Positions 41,381 through 49,691 of a stretch of 64,000 nt of DNA are shown here, one piece after another. The translations under genes and the position numbers were made by a program. Origin of the DNA: Plantactinospora sp. KBS50. GTDB taxonomy: Bacteria; Actinomycetota; Actinomycetes; Mycobacteriales; Micromonosporaceae. How positions within the stretch are numbered: position 1 is the first letter of the stretch; each line of letters starts with the position of its first letter. The stretch lies in NCBI RefSeq assembly GCF_002285795.1, contig NZ_CP022961.1, positions 372,001 through 436,000 on the forward strand, written 5' to 3'. The notes beneath the pieces were generated by a model. It was not told the DNA's origin. It saw only the letters and a program-made list of their open reading frames with translations, and searched no databases.

Positions 41381-42958
41381 TCAGCTCCCGGACGGGCTGG
41401 CCGTGACGCTGGCCGAGCCGCTCGGTGCGGCGCTGCTCGGCCGGGCCGACTCGGTGCTGGGGGCGGGGGTGGGCGACGGCTGCGGGGAACCCGAGCCGCC
41501 GCTGGGCGACGGTTCGCCCGGCGCCGACTCGTTCGGCGAGGGCGTGGTGGTGGGCGAGTCGCTGGGGCTGGGCGAGCCGCTGGGCGACGGTGAACCGGTC
41601 GGCGACGGTGAACCGGTGGGCGACGGCGAGCCGCTGGGCGACGGTGAACCGGTGGGCGACGGCGAAGCGGTCGGGCTCGGCGTCGGCTGGCCGGTCGGGC
41701 TCGGCGTCGGGCTCGGCGACGGCGTGCTCGCCGGCGGGGTCGGGTTGGTCTCGGGACCGGGGACGGCCCCGAAGACCCGCGTCGCGGCGTAGAACCGGGA
41801 CCACCAGACGGTGGAGATCTTGACGACGTCTCCGCTGTTGGGCGCGTGCACCATCTTGCCGTTGCCGATGTACATGGCCACGTGGTGCACGGTGCGCCAG
41901 TCGCGGTTGTCCGAGGCGAAGAAGATCAGGTCACCCGGGAGCATCGAGGACCGGTCGACGCTGTGGTTACGGGTGGCGAAGTACTGGTCCCGGGAGACCC
42001 GCGGCAGCGTGTACTCGACGGACCGGTACGCCGCCCACATCAGGCCGGAACAGTCGAACTTGTCCGGCCCCTCGGCCGCCCAGAGGTACGGGTCGCCGAG
42101 CTGGGCCAGCGCGTAGCGCACCGCCCCCAGCGCCCGCGGGTCGGCGGCCATCCCCTCGGCCGTCCCGTCGGTGTACGCCGCACCGAGCTGCTGCTCGGCC
42201 GCCTCCTGGGCGCGTTCGATCGCCGCGGCCTGTTCCGCGTTCTGCTTGGTGAGGTCGACAAGCGCCGCCTCGCGCTGCTGGTACGTCGCCTGGGCGGCAT
42301 CGAACGCGGCGGTGGCACCGCCGGCCCGGGTGTCCGCGTCGGCGTACGCCGCCTGGGCCGCCTCCAGGGCCTTGCGGGCCCGGATGACGCCGCCCTCGGT
42401 GCCGGTGAGGTTGGACTTGGAGCGGTGTCCCTCCTGGAGCTGGCTGAGCGAGCCGAGGCTGTGCAGGTCGGAGCCGAACGCTCCGGGCGGCAGCGCGGCG
42501 GCCTCCTTGAGGGCGTCGCCCGCGGCCCGCTCGGCGGCGGTCCCGGCCTGGTTGACGGCGGCGGTGGCGGCGGTCAACTGGGCCTGCGCCGCGGTCCGGG
42601 TGGCCGCGGTGGTGTCCCTGTCCTGCTGCAACTGGAGCAGTTGGTCGCCGAGGGCGGCCACCTCGTTCTGCAGGCTGAGCAACTGGGCGGCCAGCGGGCC
42701 GGTCAGCACGGCGGAGTTGTTCGTGGGGCTGCTGGGCGTGCCGGTCGGCACCGAGCCGGGCAGCGTCAGCGAGCCGCTGTACTGCGGCCGGCTGCCGATG
42801 TCCGGGACGGCCGGCGGCAGCGCCGGGTCCGCGTACGCCGGTGCGGCAAAGGCGACGGCGGCGGCCATGCCCAGCACCGCGGACCACAGGGCCGGCCGGA
42901 GCACCGGGGAGATGATCTCGCGTAACCGAACCTGTCGATGCCGTCCGATCCTGGTCAT
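41381..42958 (-). CDS. Secreted NlpC/P60 peptidoglycan hydrolase with coiled coil and Ser/Pro-rich tail
   Basis: A 525-residue exported protein. The signal segment is ALWSAVLGMAAAVAFAAPAYA. A coiled-coil region (about residues 85-265, for example QLLSLQNEVAALGDQLLQLQ) precedes an NlpC/P60 domain with catalytic Cys in DKFDCSGLMWAAY, His in VHHVAMYIGNG and third residue in MVHAPNSG. About 125 residues of SPSPTG-type repeats end it and may span or bind the wall. The architecture matches RipA-like D-Glu-mDAP endopeptidases that act in daughter-cell separation. The start is ATG 42958 behind GGGGAGTGGG. Confidence 0.9.
   Translation of the reverse strand: MTRIGRHRQVRLREIISPVLRPALWSAVLGMAAAVAFAAPAYADPALPPAVPDIGSRPQYSGSLTLPGSVPTGTPSSPTNNSAVLTGPLAAQLLSLQNEVAALGDQLLQLQQDRDTTAATRTAAQAQLTAATAAVNQAGTAAERAAGDALKEAAALPPGAFGSDLHSLGSLSQLQEGHRSKSNLTGTEGGVIRARKALEAAQAAYADADTRAGGATAAFDAAQATYQQREAALVDLTKQNAEQAAAIERAQEAAEQQLGAAYTDGTAEGMAADPRALGAVRYALAQLGDPYLWAAEGPDKFDCSGLMWAAYRSVEYTLPRVSRDQYFATRNHSVDRSSMLPGDLIFFASDNRDWRTVHHVAMYIGNGKMVHAPNSGDVVKISTVWWSRFYAATRVFGAVPGPETNPTPPASTPSPSPTPSPTGQPTPSPTASPSPTGSPSPSGSPSPTGSPSPTGSPSPSGSPSPSDSPTTTPSPNESAPGEPSPSGGSGSPQPSPTPAPSTESARPSSAAPSGSASVTASPSGS
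41555..41720. repeat. 18 bp tandem repeats in the NlpC/P60 tail
   Basis: About eight 18 bp units encode SPSPTG or SPSPSG hexads on the minus strand. This low-complexity tail is probably extracellular and glycosylated. Confidence 0.85.
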
Positions 42959-43203
42959 CCCACTCCCCGATTGTCCGCCGCACCGTTCGCGACGTGTCTG
43001 CCGGTGTTGCCGCGGCGCCGCGCGCCGCGTCCGGACCGATCCTCCGATCCGTACTTTGTCTTACCTGAATATGTCGCCGATGTCACCGGGCCGTCGGGTA
43101 ACGACATACTGAGAATGTTCCGTCTTGATCCCGACCGGCCGGGGACGCCGGTCCCGGCCCGCGTACGCTCGGTGCCGGATCGTCGCAGGTGAAGGGGTGC
43201 AGG

Positions 43204-43917
43204 ATGGACGCCGGGCGCAGGCACGAGGTCGAGCAGAAGGTGTACGCCGGGCAGCGGCTTGACCGCACGGACGGGATCGACCTGTACGGCTGCGCGGACC
43301 TGGTCTGGCTCGGCCGGCTCGCCCACCACCGGCGGGCCGACCCGGAGCGGACCGGGTTCCGGCTGGATCCGCGCTTCGCCGCCGGGGGGATTGCGGAGTT
43401 CGGCCCGCTGGCCGGGCGCAGCTACGGCCGGGATCTCGACCCCGGCGCCTGGGTCGATGAGCTGCTGAGGCTGCGGGACCGGCAGGACGCCTCCGGCGGC
43501 TGCGTTACCTTTGTGCCGGTACGCGCCGGCAGTGGCGAGGAGGAACGGCCGGCGCCGGTGTCGGCGCTGCGGCTGCTGGCCGTGTCCCGGCTCGTGCTGG
43601 ACAACGTGCCGCACCTCGGGGTGCTGCTGCCGGCCGAGGGGCCGTCGCTGGCCCAGTTGGCGCTCAACTTCGGCGTCGACGAGCTGCTGGCCGGGCCGGA
43701 CGCCAGCACCGACGGCGACGCGCACGCCGAGCCTGGCGCCGGTGCGGACGCGGGTGCGGGTGCGGGTGCGGAGCTTCGGGACGATCTGGTCACGCTGATC
43801 GGCGAGGCGGGCTTCCGGCCGGTGGAACTCGACGGCGAGCACCGGGTGGTGCGCGAGTACGACGCCCCGCCGACGTTGGCGCAGCGGCGGTCGGAACCGC
43901 AGCGTGTCTGGTCGTAG
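43204..43917 (+). CDS. MqnE-like protein lacking the radical-SAM core
   Basis: A 237-residue protein whose two ends align with aminofutalosine synthase MqnE. The N-terminus MDAGRRHEVEQKVYAGQRLD, then RTDGIDLYGCADLVWLGRLA, matches the MqnE start. The C-terminal half has LLRLRDRQDASGG, LRLLAVSRLVLDNVPHLGVL, LAQLALNFGVDELL, then LVTLIGEAGFRPVE and REYDAP. MqnE is about 380 residues and carries the CxxxCxxC cluster shortly after the LAH segment. Here roughly 150-180 residues, including those cysteines and half the barrel, are replaced by about 30 (RADPERTGFRLDPRFAAGG...). The frame is open, so it is an internal in-frame deletion or a non-catalytic paralogue. The two small membrane genes that follow suit an mqnE neighbourhood. 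ATG 43204 is preferred to GTG 43189. Confidence 0.75.
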   Translation: MDAGRRHEVEQKVYAGQRLDRTDGIDLYGCADLVWLGRLAHHRRADPERTGFRLDPRFAAGGIAEFGPLAGRSYGRDLDPGAWVDELLRLRDRQDASGGCVTFVPVRAGSGEEERPAPVSALRLLAVSRLVLDNVPHLGVLLPAEGPSLAQLALNFGVDELLAGPDASTDGDAHAEPGAGADAGAGAGAELRDDLVTLIGEAGFRPVELDGEHRVVREYDAPPTLAQRRSEPQRVWS

Positions 43918-44031
43918 CGTCGTGTCCGCACGCGTCGTCGCCGCGTGTGCCGCCGCCGTACGTGCTTCCGCCGCACGTGCCGGCCGGCCGCGGGCGGGAC
44001 GTGCCGGCGTCCTGCGTACCCTCGGTGGGTC

Positions 44032-44460
44032 ATGAGCGAGCGAATCGAAGGCGCCGGTTTCCCGGAGCGTGACGGCGACGGCCGCATCACCCGGCTGTCC
44101 CACCTGCTCGGGATCGGCCTGGCCGGCGTGGTGGTCGGGGTGCTCGCGCTGGTGGTCTTCGACTGGGGGTTCGCGACGATCGGCGCGGGCCGGTTCGGGC
44201 ACGCGAACGGGTGGCTGGCGGCGGTGCTGCCGGCCTGGCTGTACCTGGACGACTTCCGGGCCTGGGACCGCGGCGTGGCCCGGGTGGTGGCGGCGCTGTT
44301 CGCCGCCGCGCTGGGGATCCTCGCCGGCCTGCTGGCCGCGGCCGCGGTCGCCGGGCTGCCCGCGCTCTGGTCCGGCGGTCTCGCCGCGGCGGTGTTCGCG
44401 ATCGTGTACGCGCTGATCTGGTTTGTCGGCGTCCGGTGGCTGCGCCGCCGGACGGGCTGA
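44032..44460 (+). CDS. Small integral membrane protein
   Basis: A 142-residue protein with a charged N-terminus (ERIEGAGFPERDGDGRITRL) and four hydrophobic segments (HLLGIGLAGVVVGVLALVVF, GWLAAVLPAWLYL, VVAALFAAALGILAGLLAAA, GGLAAAVFAIVYALIWFVGV). No family recognised. The ATG at 44032 starts 114 bases after the MqnE-like gene and the DUF4229 gene follows 16 bases later, suggesting co-transcription. Confidence 0.65.
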   Translation: MSERIEGAGFPERDGDGRITRLSHLLGIGLAGVVVGVLALVVFDWGFATIGAGRFGHANGWLAAVLPAWLYLDDFRAWDRGVARVVAALFAAALGILAGLLAAAAVAGLPALWSGGLAAAVFAIVYALIWFVGVRWLRRRTG

Positions 44461-44476
44461 GGAGAAGGTGACGAGG

Positions 44477-44812
44477 ATGTCCCCCGCGGTGAAGTACACC
44501 CTGGGTCGGATCGGGCTGTTCGTGGTGGTGCTGGCGGCGCTGCTGCCGGTGCACCTGAACGTGTTCATCAAGCTGATGCTCGCGCTGGCCTTCTCCGCCG
44601 CCCTTTCCTTCTTCTTCCTGCGTTCCTGGCGGGACTCGATGGCCCAGCAGTTGTCCGACGCCGCGCAGCGGCGGCAGAGCGAGAAGGACCGGCTGCGCGC
44701 CGCGCTCGCGGGCGAGGACGACGAGGACGAGGAGCCCGCGCCGGCGGAGGGCGGGCCGGGCACCGTTGACCGGCCCGCTGCTCCGGACGCCGAGGGCCGG
44801 GGCGGCGGCTGA
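44477..44812 (+). CDS. DUF4229-like membrane protein
   Basis: A 111-residue protein with two adjacent membrane segments (LGRIGLFVVVLAALLPV and KLMLALAFSAALSFFFL), the RSWRDSMAQQLSDAAQRRQS amphipathic helix and an acidic tail. This is the usual layout of actinobacterial DUF4229 proteins. They commonly sit near menaquinone genes as I recall, in keeping with the MqnE-like gene two places upstream. The start is ATG 44477 after AGAAGGTGACGAGG. Role unknown. Confidence 0.7.
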   Translation: MSPAVKYTLGRIGLFVVVLAALLPVHLNVFIKLMLALAFSAALSFFFLRSWRDSMAQQLSDAAQRRQSEKDRLRAALAGEDDEDEEPAPAEGGPGTVDRPAAPDAEGRGGG

Positions 44813-44831
44813 GCCGCCGCCCCGCCACGGC

Positions 44832-46163
44832 CTACCAGTTGGTCGAGCCCGCCACCCGTGGCCAGGGCTTCCACCACGGCTTGATCAGGTACGCGATGCC
44901 GCCCGAGCCGCCCGCCACCGAGCCGTCCGCGCGGTACCGCTTGGTGCGCAGCCAGATCTGCTCGAACTGGGCGCGGGAGTAGACGTTCCGGACCACCTCG
45001 TCCGAGGATGAGGCGGGGTCGTTCACCACCACGTCGCCGGTCTCGGTGAAGCCGACCACCACGAACAGGTGCCCGGCGGTGCCGTAGTTCGCCCCGTCCA
45101 ACTCGCTGGACAGGAACGACTGGCTGGTCACCACCGGGATGCCGGCGGCGATGAACCGCTCCACCTCGTCCAGCGAGTGCAGCCGGGTCACCCGGGCGTC
45201 CAGGCCGGGGTACGAGGCGGCGTACGCGGTGTTGAACGGCCAGTTGCCGGCGCCCTCGTACTGGTAGTCGTAGGTGCCCCGGGCCGCGTGGTCCACGCTC
45301 GGGTCGGCGTAGTCCGGATCCACCCAGGCGAGGTCCTCGGCGGAGGGCTGCCGGCCCCAGTACTCCACCACCATCTCCGTGGAGGTGGGCGAGCACCACG
45401 CCTCGCCGCCGCCGTCGTACTCGGGGTATTCGCCCTTGTGGATGTTCTGCGAGTAGCGCGGCACGGACAGTTCCCGGCCCCACGCGATGTGGCCGGCGCT
45501 GGCCGGCACGGTGAACCGGTCCGGCACGTTCGAGGTCATGGCGCCGAGCATCCAGACCCGGGGGGACCGCCACTGGCCGGGCGCGCGGTAGAGGGTCAAC
45601 CGCATCTGGTACGCCGACAGCAGCACCCCGGCCGACGCGTCGTCGATCGAGAAGGTGTCGGTCCAGATCGTCGAGTACGGGTCGCCCTGCCCGTCGACGC
45701 TGGTCCGGCGGATGTCGCCGTCGCCGGAGGCCCAGCGTCCCATGACGTACCACGGGGTCTGCTCGCCGGTGTTGTAGGTGCCCTGCATCTCCACCTGGAT
45801 CCAGGTGCCCGCCGGGGTTTCGGCGTTCCAGGAGGCGACGAGTTCGGTGGCGTCGAAGCCGATCCGCCGGACCGGTGCGGTCCAGGTGGCGTACTCCCAG
45901 CTCCGGGTGGTCCCGGTGTGCGGATCGGGGTAGTCGGTCGTCCCCGCCGGGCGCAGCAGGGTGATGCCGGTGCGCACGCCGGGGATGGCGACGGTGCCCT
46001 GGTGGCTGCCGCCGCGCCAGTCGGAATAGCTGGTCCAGTCCTGGTACGTGATCTGTTCATCGTGCTCGACCGCAGCGCCACCCGCCAGTGCGGGGGTGGC
46101 GCTGCTGATCAAGGCGAGGCTGACAAAACCGGCGACAGTGGCCGCACGCAGGCATCGGGCCAT
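44832..46163 (-). CDS. Secreted C39-like cysteine peptidase
   Basis: A protein of about 443 residues with a signal peptide (RCLRAATVAGFVSLALISSA, cleavage near ALAGG). An N-terminal beta-rich region of about 200 residues (WEYATWTAPVRRIGF, GTWIQVEMQG) is followed by a Peptidase_C39_2 domain: catalytic Cys in GEAWCSPTSTEMVVEYWG, His in AGHLFVVVGFTETGDVVVND and the following Asn/Asp. Its substrate is unknown; it is not linked to an ABC exporter, so it is not a bacteriocin leader peptidase. ATG 46163 is favoured over GTG 46169. It is divergent from the cobalamin riboswitch. Confidence 0.82.
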   Translation of the reverse strand: MARCLRAATVAGFVSLALISSATPALAGGAAVEHDEQITYQDWTSYSDWRGGSHQGTVAIPGVRTGITLLRPAGTTDYPDPHTGTTRSWEYATWTAPVRRIGFDATELVASWNAETPAGTWIQVEMQGTYNTGEQTPWYVMGRWASGDGDIRRTSVDGQGDPYSTIWTDTFSIDDASAGVLLSAYQMRLTLYRAPGQWRSPRVWMLGAMTSNVPDRFTVPASAGHIAWGRELSVPRYSQNIHKGEYPEYDGGGEAWCSPTSTEMVVEYWGRQPSAEDLAWVDPDYADPSVDHAARGTYDYQYEGAGNWPFNTAYAASYPGLDARVTRLHSLDEVERFIAAGIPVVTSQSFLSSELDGANYGTAGHLFVVVGFTETGDVVVNDPASSSDEVVRNVYSRAQFEQIWLRTKRYRADGSVAGGSGGIAYLIKPWWKPWPRVAGSTNW

Positions 46164-46359
46164 TGGCACACGCTCCGCGGGTCGCAGGGTCGGGGGATGT
46201 TCCGGTCACTATCCCGCTCGGAGAGAACTTTCGCCAGATCTAAGCTGATGGAAAATTCTTGCCAAGCCACCGCGGGGCGGGCGGTCGATCTTCCGCGATT
46301 CCGGCGCTGCCCGCGGACAAAGGCCGCGGGTCGCCCGGAAACGCGAAGATCAACATGGT

Positions 46360-46490
46360 CGTGGGCAGGTGCGCTACCGTCTTAGCGATCGGACCGCAGC
46401 GAAGCCGGTGGGAAACCGGCGCTGTCCCGCAACTGTGATGCCCCTCCGCGCTGCGCGCTGGACGGGACGAGCCAGGTCGCCTGCGGAACG
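46360..46490 (+). ncRNA. Cobalamin riboswitch
   Basis: The conserved aptamer parts are present in order: GAAGCCGGTG with its GGAAACCGGC hairpin partner (46401-46420), GCTGTCCCGCAACTGTGA (46421-46438) and the B12 box AGCCAGGTCGCCTGC (46470-46484). It lies 96 bases before the gene for a B12-type binding protein, so binding of adenosylcobalamin should shut off the uptake operon. Confidence 0.95.
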
Positions 46491-46543
46491 GTCGCGAACC
46501 AGCGCTCTCGAGGAAGGGCGCCTCGCGGACGGGACGACTGGCA

Positions 46544-46581
46544 CCTGTCGGCGAAGCACCGGCTCCTCGACCGACAGGAGG
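46544..46581 (+). promoter_or_regulatory. Expression platform hairpin covering the btuF ribosome site
   Basis: CCTGTCGG (46544-46551) is the exact complement of CCGACAGG (46571-46578), which overlaps the AGGAGG ribosome site (46576-46581) of the btuF start at 46586. When this stem forms, initiation should be blocked, giving translational control by the upstream aptamer. Confidence 0.75.
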
Positions 46582-46585
46582 AACC

Positions 46586-47518
46586 ATGCTCAGACGTACC
46601 CCCGCACTCGTCGCGGTGCTCGCGGCCGCGACGCTGGCCGTGACCGGCTGCGGCGGCGGAAATGACACCCCGGCGGCGCCCGCCAGCGCCTCCGACGCCG
46701 CCTACCCGGTGAGCGTCGGCACGGTGACCCTGACCGAACAGCCGACGAAGATCGTGTCGCTCTCGCCCACCGCCACCGAGATGCTCTTCGCCATCGGGGC
46801 CGGCTCGCAGGTCGCCGCCGTCGACGACCAGTCGAACTACCCGCCCGAGGCGCCCAAGACCGACCTGTCCGGATACCAGCCGAACGCCGAGGCGATCGCC
46901 GGCAGCAGCCCCGACCTGGTGGTGCTGGCGAACGACACCAACAAGATCGTCGACCAGCTCACCAAGCTGAAGGTGCCGGTCTACGTGGCGCCCGCGGCCA
47001 AGACGCTCGACGACACGTACCAGCAGATCTCCGACCTCGGCCGGCTCACCGGACACGCCGACCAGGCCACCGCGCTGAACGGCCAGATGAAGAACGACAT
47101 CGACAAGCTGATCACCGACCTGCCCCGACCGGCCGGCAAGAAGCTGCGCTACTACTACGAACTGGACCCGAACTACTACACCGTCACCGACCAGACCTTC
47201 GTCGGCGCGCTCTTCGGCGAACTGGGCCTGACCAGCATCGCCAACTCCGCCGACAAGGACGGATCGGCCGGCGGATACCCCCAGCTTTCGCCCGAGGTCG
47301 TGATCGACGCCGGGCCGGACTTCGTGTTCCTGGCCGACGTCAACTGCTGCCAGCAGACCCCGGAGAAGGTCAGCGAGCGGGCCGGCTGGGGCGGGATCCC
47401 CGCCGTCACCCAGCACCGGGTCGTCGCGCTGGACGACGACATCGCCTCGCGCTGGGGTCCGCGTACCGTCGACCTGGTCCGGACGGTCGCCGACGCGGTC
47501 GCCGCGGCGTCGAACTGA
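46586..47518 (+). CDS. btuF: Cobalamin ABC transporter substrate-binding lipoprotein
   Basis: A 310-residue lipoprotein: the signal peptide ends in ATLAVTGC (lipobox), followed by a type III binding-protein fold with KIVSLSPTATEMLFAIGAG, DLVVLANDTNK, a long connecting helix and WGGIPAVTQHRVVALDDD. This pattern is shared by B12 and siderophore binders; the cobalamin riboswitch directly upstream decides for B12. The start is ATG behind AGGAGGAACC. It is the first gene of a three-gene uptake operon. Confidence 0.9.
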   Translation: MLRRTPALVAVLAAATLAVTGCGGGNDTPAAPASASDAAYPVSVGTVTLTEQPTKIVSLSPTATEMLFAIGAGSQVAAVDDQSNYPPEAPKTDLSGYQPNAEAIAGSSPDLVVLANDTNKIVDQLTKLKVPVYVAPAAKTLDDTYQQISDLGRLTGHADQATALNGQMKNDIDKLITDLPRPAGKKLRYYYELDPNYYTVTDQTFVGALFGELGLTSIANSADKDGSAGGYPQLSPEVVIDAGPDFVFLADVNCCQQTPEKVSERAGWGGIPAVTQHRVVALDDDIASRWGPRTVDLVRTVADAVAAASN

Positions 47519-47534
47519 CCGGGCCGGTTCCGAC

Positions 47535-48737
47535 GTGGCCGACCTGAGCACCTCCGGGGCGTACCCAACCGAGCGGGGCGGCCCGGCGGCGCAGCCGGCC
47601 CAGCGCGCCGAGCCGGTCGAGCGGGCCGACCCGCCGGTTGACCCGCCGGCCGGCCAGCCGGCGGACGCCGCCGTGTCCGAGCCGCGGCCGGTCCAGCCGG
47701 CCCGGCTGCGGGCCTGGACCGTGCTGATCGGCATCGCCGCGGTGCTCGTGGCGCTGGTCGCCGGGCTGGCGCTCGGGCCGGTCCGGCTGCCGCCGCTCGG
47801 CGTGGCCCGGGAACTGCTCGACCTGCTTCCCGGGGTACGCCTGAACAGCGGGCTCAGCGTCCAGCAGGCCGCCATCGTCACCGAACTGCGGCTGCCCCGG
47901 GTGGTGCTCGGGCTGCTGGTCGGGGCGATGCTCGCGCTGGCGGGCGGGACGTACCAGGGGGTGTACCGCAACCCGCTGGCCGACCCGTACCTGCTCGGCG
48001 TCGCCGCCGGGGCGGGCCTGGCGGTGACCGCGGTGGTCGCCTTCCGGTCCACCTCGGGGGACGTGACGGTCGGCCTGCCGCTCACCGTGCCGGTCGCCGC
48101 CTTCGTCGGCGCGCTGGGCGCCGTGCTGCTGACCTACCTGGTCGGTACGTCGGGGGGCCGGGGCCGGTCACCGGCCACGCTGATCCTGGCCGGCGTCGCG
48201 GTCTCGGCGTTCCTCACGGCCGGGCAGACCTACCTGTTGCAGCGGCACGCCGAGACCATCCGGGAGGTCTACTCCTGGCTCGGCGGCCGGCTCAGCACCG
48301 CCGGCTGGCACGACGTGCTGCTGATGCTGCCGTACACGGTGCTCACCATGGCCGTCGTGCTGTTGCACCGGCGCGAGCTGGACATCCTCTCGGTGGGCGA
48401 CGAGGAGGCGCTCGGGCTCGGACTGCACCCGCAGCGGTCCCGGTACGTGCTGGTCGCCGCGGCCTCGCTCGGGACCGCCGCCGCGGTCTCCGTCTCGGGC
48501 CTGATCGGCTTCGTGGGGATCGTCGTGCCGCACGCCGTCCGGCTGATCTTCGGGGCGAGCTACCGGGTGATCCTGCCGCTGTCGATGCTGTTCGGCGCGG
48601 CCTTCCTGGCGCTCACCGACGTGGCCGCCCGGACCCTCGCGGCCCCGACCGAGATCCCGATCAGCGTGCTCACGGCCCTGGTCGGAGCCCCGTTCTTCAT
48701 CGTCGTGCTACGCACCAGCCGCGGAGTCACCGGATGA
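47535..48737 (+). CDS. btuC: Cobalamin ABC transporter permease (FecCD family)
   Basis: A 400-residue protein with about ten membrane helices. Family hallmarks are ELRLPRVVLGLLVGAMLALAG (about residue 115), QGVYRNPLADPYLLGVAAGA and the coupling region GLIGFVGIVVPHAVRLIFGA. The first 60 residues are a Pro/Ala/Glu-rich cytoplasmic extension not needed by the family. The GTG start is 16 bases after btuF; a later start is possible. The downstream ATPase gene overlaps by four bases. Confidence 0.9.
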   Translation: MADLSTSGAYPTERGGPAAQPAQRAEPVERADPPVDPPAGQPADAAVSEPRPVQPARLRAWTVLIGIAAVLVALVAGLALGPVRLPPLGVARELLDLLPGVRLNSGLSVQQAAIVTELRLPRVVLGLLVGAMLALAGGTYQGVYRNPLADPYLLGVAAGAGLAVTAVVAFRSTSGDVTVGLPLTVPVAAFVGALGAVLLTYLVGTSGGRGRSPATLILAGVAVSAFLTAGQTYLLQRHAETIREVYSWLGGRLSTAGWHDVLLMLPYTVLTMAVVLLHRRELDILSVGDEEALGLGLHPQRSRYVLVAAASLGTAAAVSVSGLIGFVGIVVPHAVRLIFGASYRVILPLSMLFGAAFLALTDVAARTLAAPTEIPISVLTALVGAPFFIVVLRTSRGVTG

Positions 48738-49609
48738 TCGCGCCCGACCCGGAGCCCGCCCGCGGAGGGATCCAACCTGACCGCCCGGAGCGGGCGGGCT
48801 CCCGCCCCGCCACACCGCGCCCGCGGCCGGCCGGGTCGGCGGCGGCGATCGAGGTGGTGGACCTGCGGGTCAGCCTGGACCGCGTCCCCATCCTGTCCGG
48901 AGTGGACCTGCGGGTCGCGGCCGGGGAGTGGGTCACGGTGATCGGGCCGAACGGCGCCGGCAAGTCGACCCTGCTGCGCGCCGTCGGCGGCCTGCTGCCA
49001 TCGACCGGCTCCATCTCGCTGCTGGGTACGCCGAGCGCGACGCTGCGCCGCCGGACCCGCGCCCGGATCATGGCCGTCGTGCCGCAGAACCCGGTGGTGC
49101 CGCCCGGGATGGCCGTGTTCGACTACGTCCTGCTGGGCCGTACCCCGTACATCCCGCCGCTGGGCCGCGAGTCGGCGGCCGACGTGGCGGTGGTGCGCGA
49201 CGTACTGGACCGGTTGGACCTGGCGCGTTTCGCGCACCGGGCGCTGGCCACCCTCTCCGGCGGGGAACGCCAGCGGGTCTTCCTGGCCCGCGCCCTGGCG
49301 CAGGGTGCCACGCTGCTGCTGCTGGACGAGCCGACCAGCGCGCTGGACATCGGCCACCAGCAGGAGGTGCTGGAGCTGGTCGACCGGTTGCGCCGGGAGA
49401 ACGGGCTCACCGTGCTGGCCACCATGCACGACCTCTCGGTGGCCGGCGAGTACGCCGACCGGCTGGTCCTGCTCGCCGGCGGCCGGGTGGCCGCCCAGGG
49501 ACTTCCGGCGGAGGTGCTGACCGAGGAGCTGCTGACCCGGCACTACAGGGCGCGGGTGCGGATCGTTCCGGGCGAGCACGGCCCGCTGGTGGTCCCCGTC
49601 CGCCGCTGA
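48734..49609 (+). CDS. btuD: Cobalamin ABC transporter ATP-binding protein
   Basis: A 291-residue ATPase with Walker A GPNGAGKST, Q-loop VPQNP, signature LSGGERQRVFLARAL, Walker B LLLLDEPTSALD and switch His TMHDL. It begins with ATGATCGCG overlapping the permease stop and has a 35-residue Pro/Arg-rich extension before the domain proper. With BtuF and BtuC it makes the complete importer. A strong hairpin terminator follows 15 bases after its stop. Confidence 0.92.
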   Translation: MIAPDPEPARGGIQPDRPERAGSRPATPRPRPAGSAAAIEVVDLRVSLDRVPILSGVDLRVAAGEWVTVIGPNGAGKSTLLRAVGGLLPSTGSISLLGTPSATLRRRTRARIMAVVPQNPVVPPGMAVFDYVLLGRTPYIPPLGRESAADVAVVRDVLDRLDLARFAHRALATLSGGERQRVFLARALAQGATLLLLDEPTSALDIGHQQEVLELVDRLRRENGLTVLATMHDLSVAGEYADRLVLLAGGRVAAQGLPAEVLTEELLTRHYRARVRIVPGEHGPLVVPVRR

Positions 49610-49624
49610 CCCCGAGCACGAGTG

Positions 49625-49672
49625 GATCGTGGATCCCTACTGCCCGCCAGGGGGCAGTGGACATCCACGATC
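49625..49672. terminator. Bidirectional terminator after btuD
   Basis: A long interrupted hairpin: outer arms GATCGTGGAT and ATCCACGATC, inner arms ACTGCCC and GGGCAGT. It fills the gap between the convergent btuD and HelD-like genes. Confidence 0.85.
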
Positions 49673-49691
49673 GACGTCGTCGGCCGGGCCG

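Noticed and set aside
39405-41792. Long plus-strand frames opposite the TQVIR-repeat gene
   Set aside because: Low-complexity shadows of the repeat DNA. The minus-strand frame has a sensible membrane helix, repeat block and start.
42959-43200. A c-di-AMP (ydaO) riboswitch upstream of the NlpC/P60 gene
   Set aside because: Such riboswitches often precede these genes in actinobacteria, but the conserved aptamer words are not present on the minus strand here.
44832-46163. A bacteriocin-processing C39 peptidase
   Set aside because: The protein has a signal peptide and no ABC exporter domains, and no precursor peptide gene is nearby. It fits the secreted C39-like family instead.
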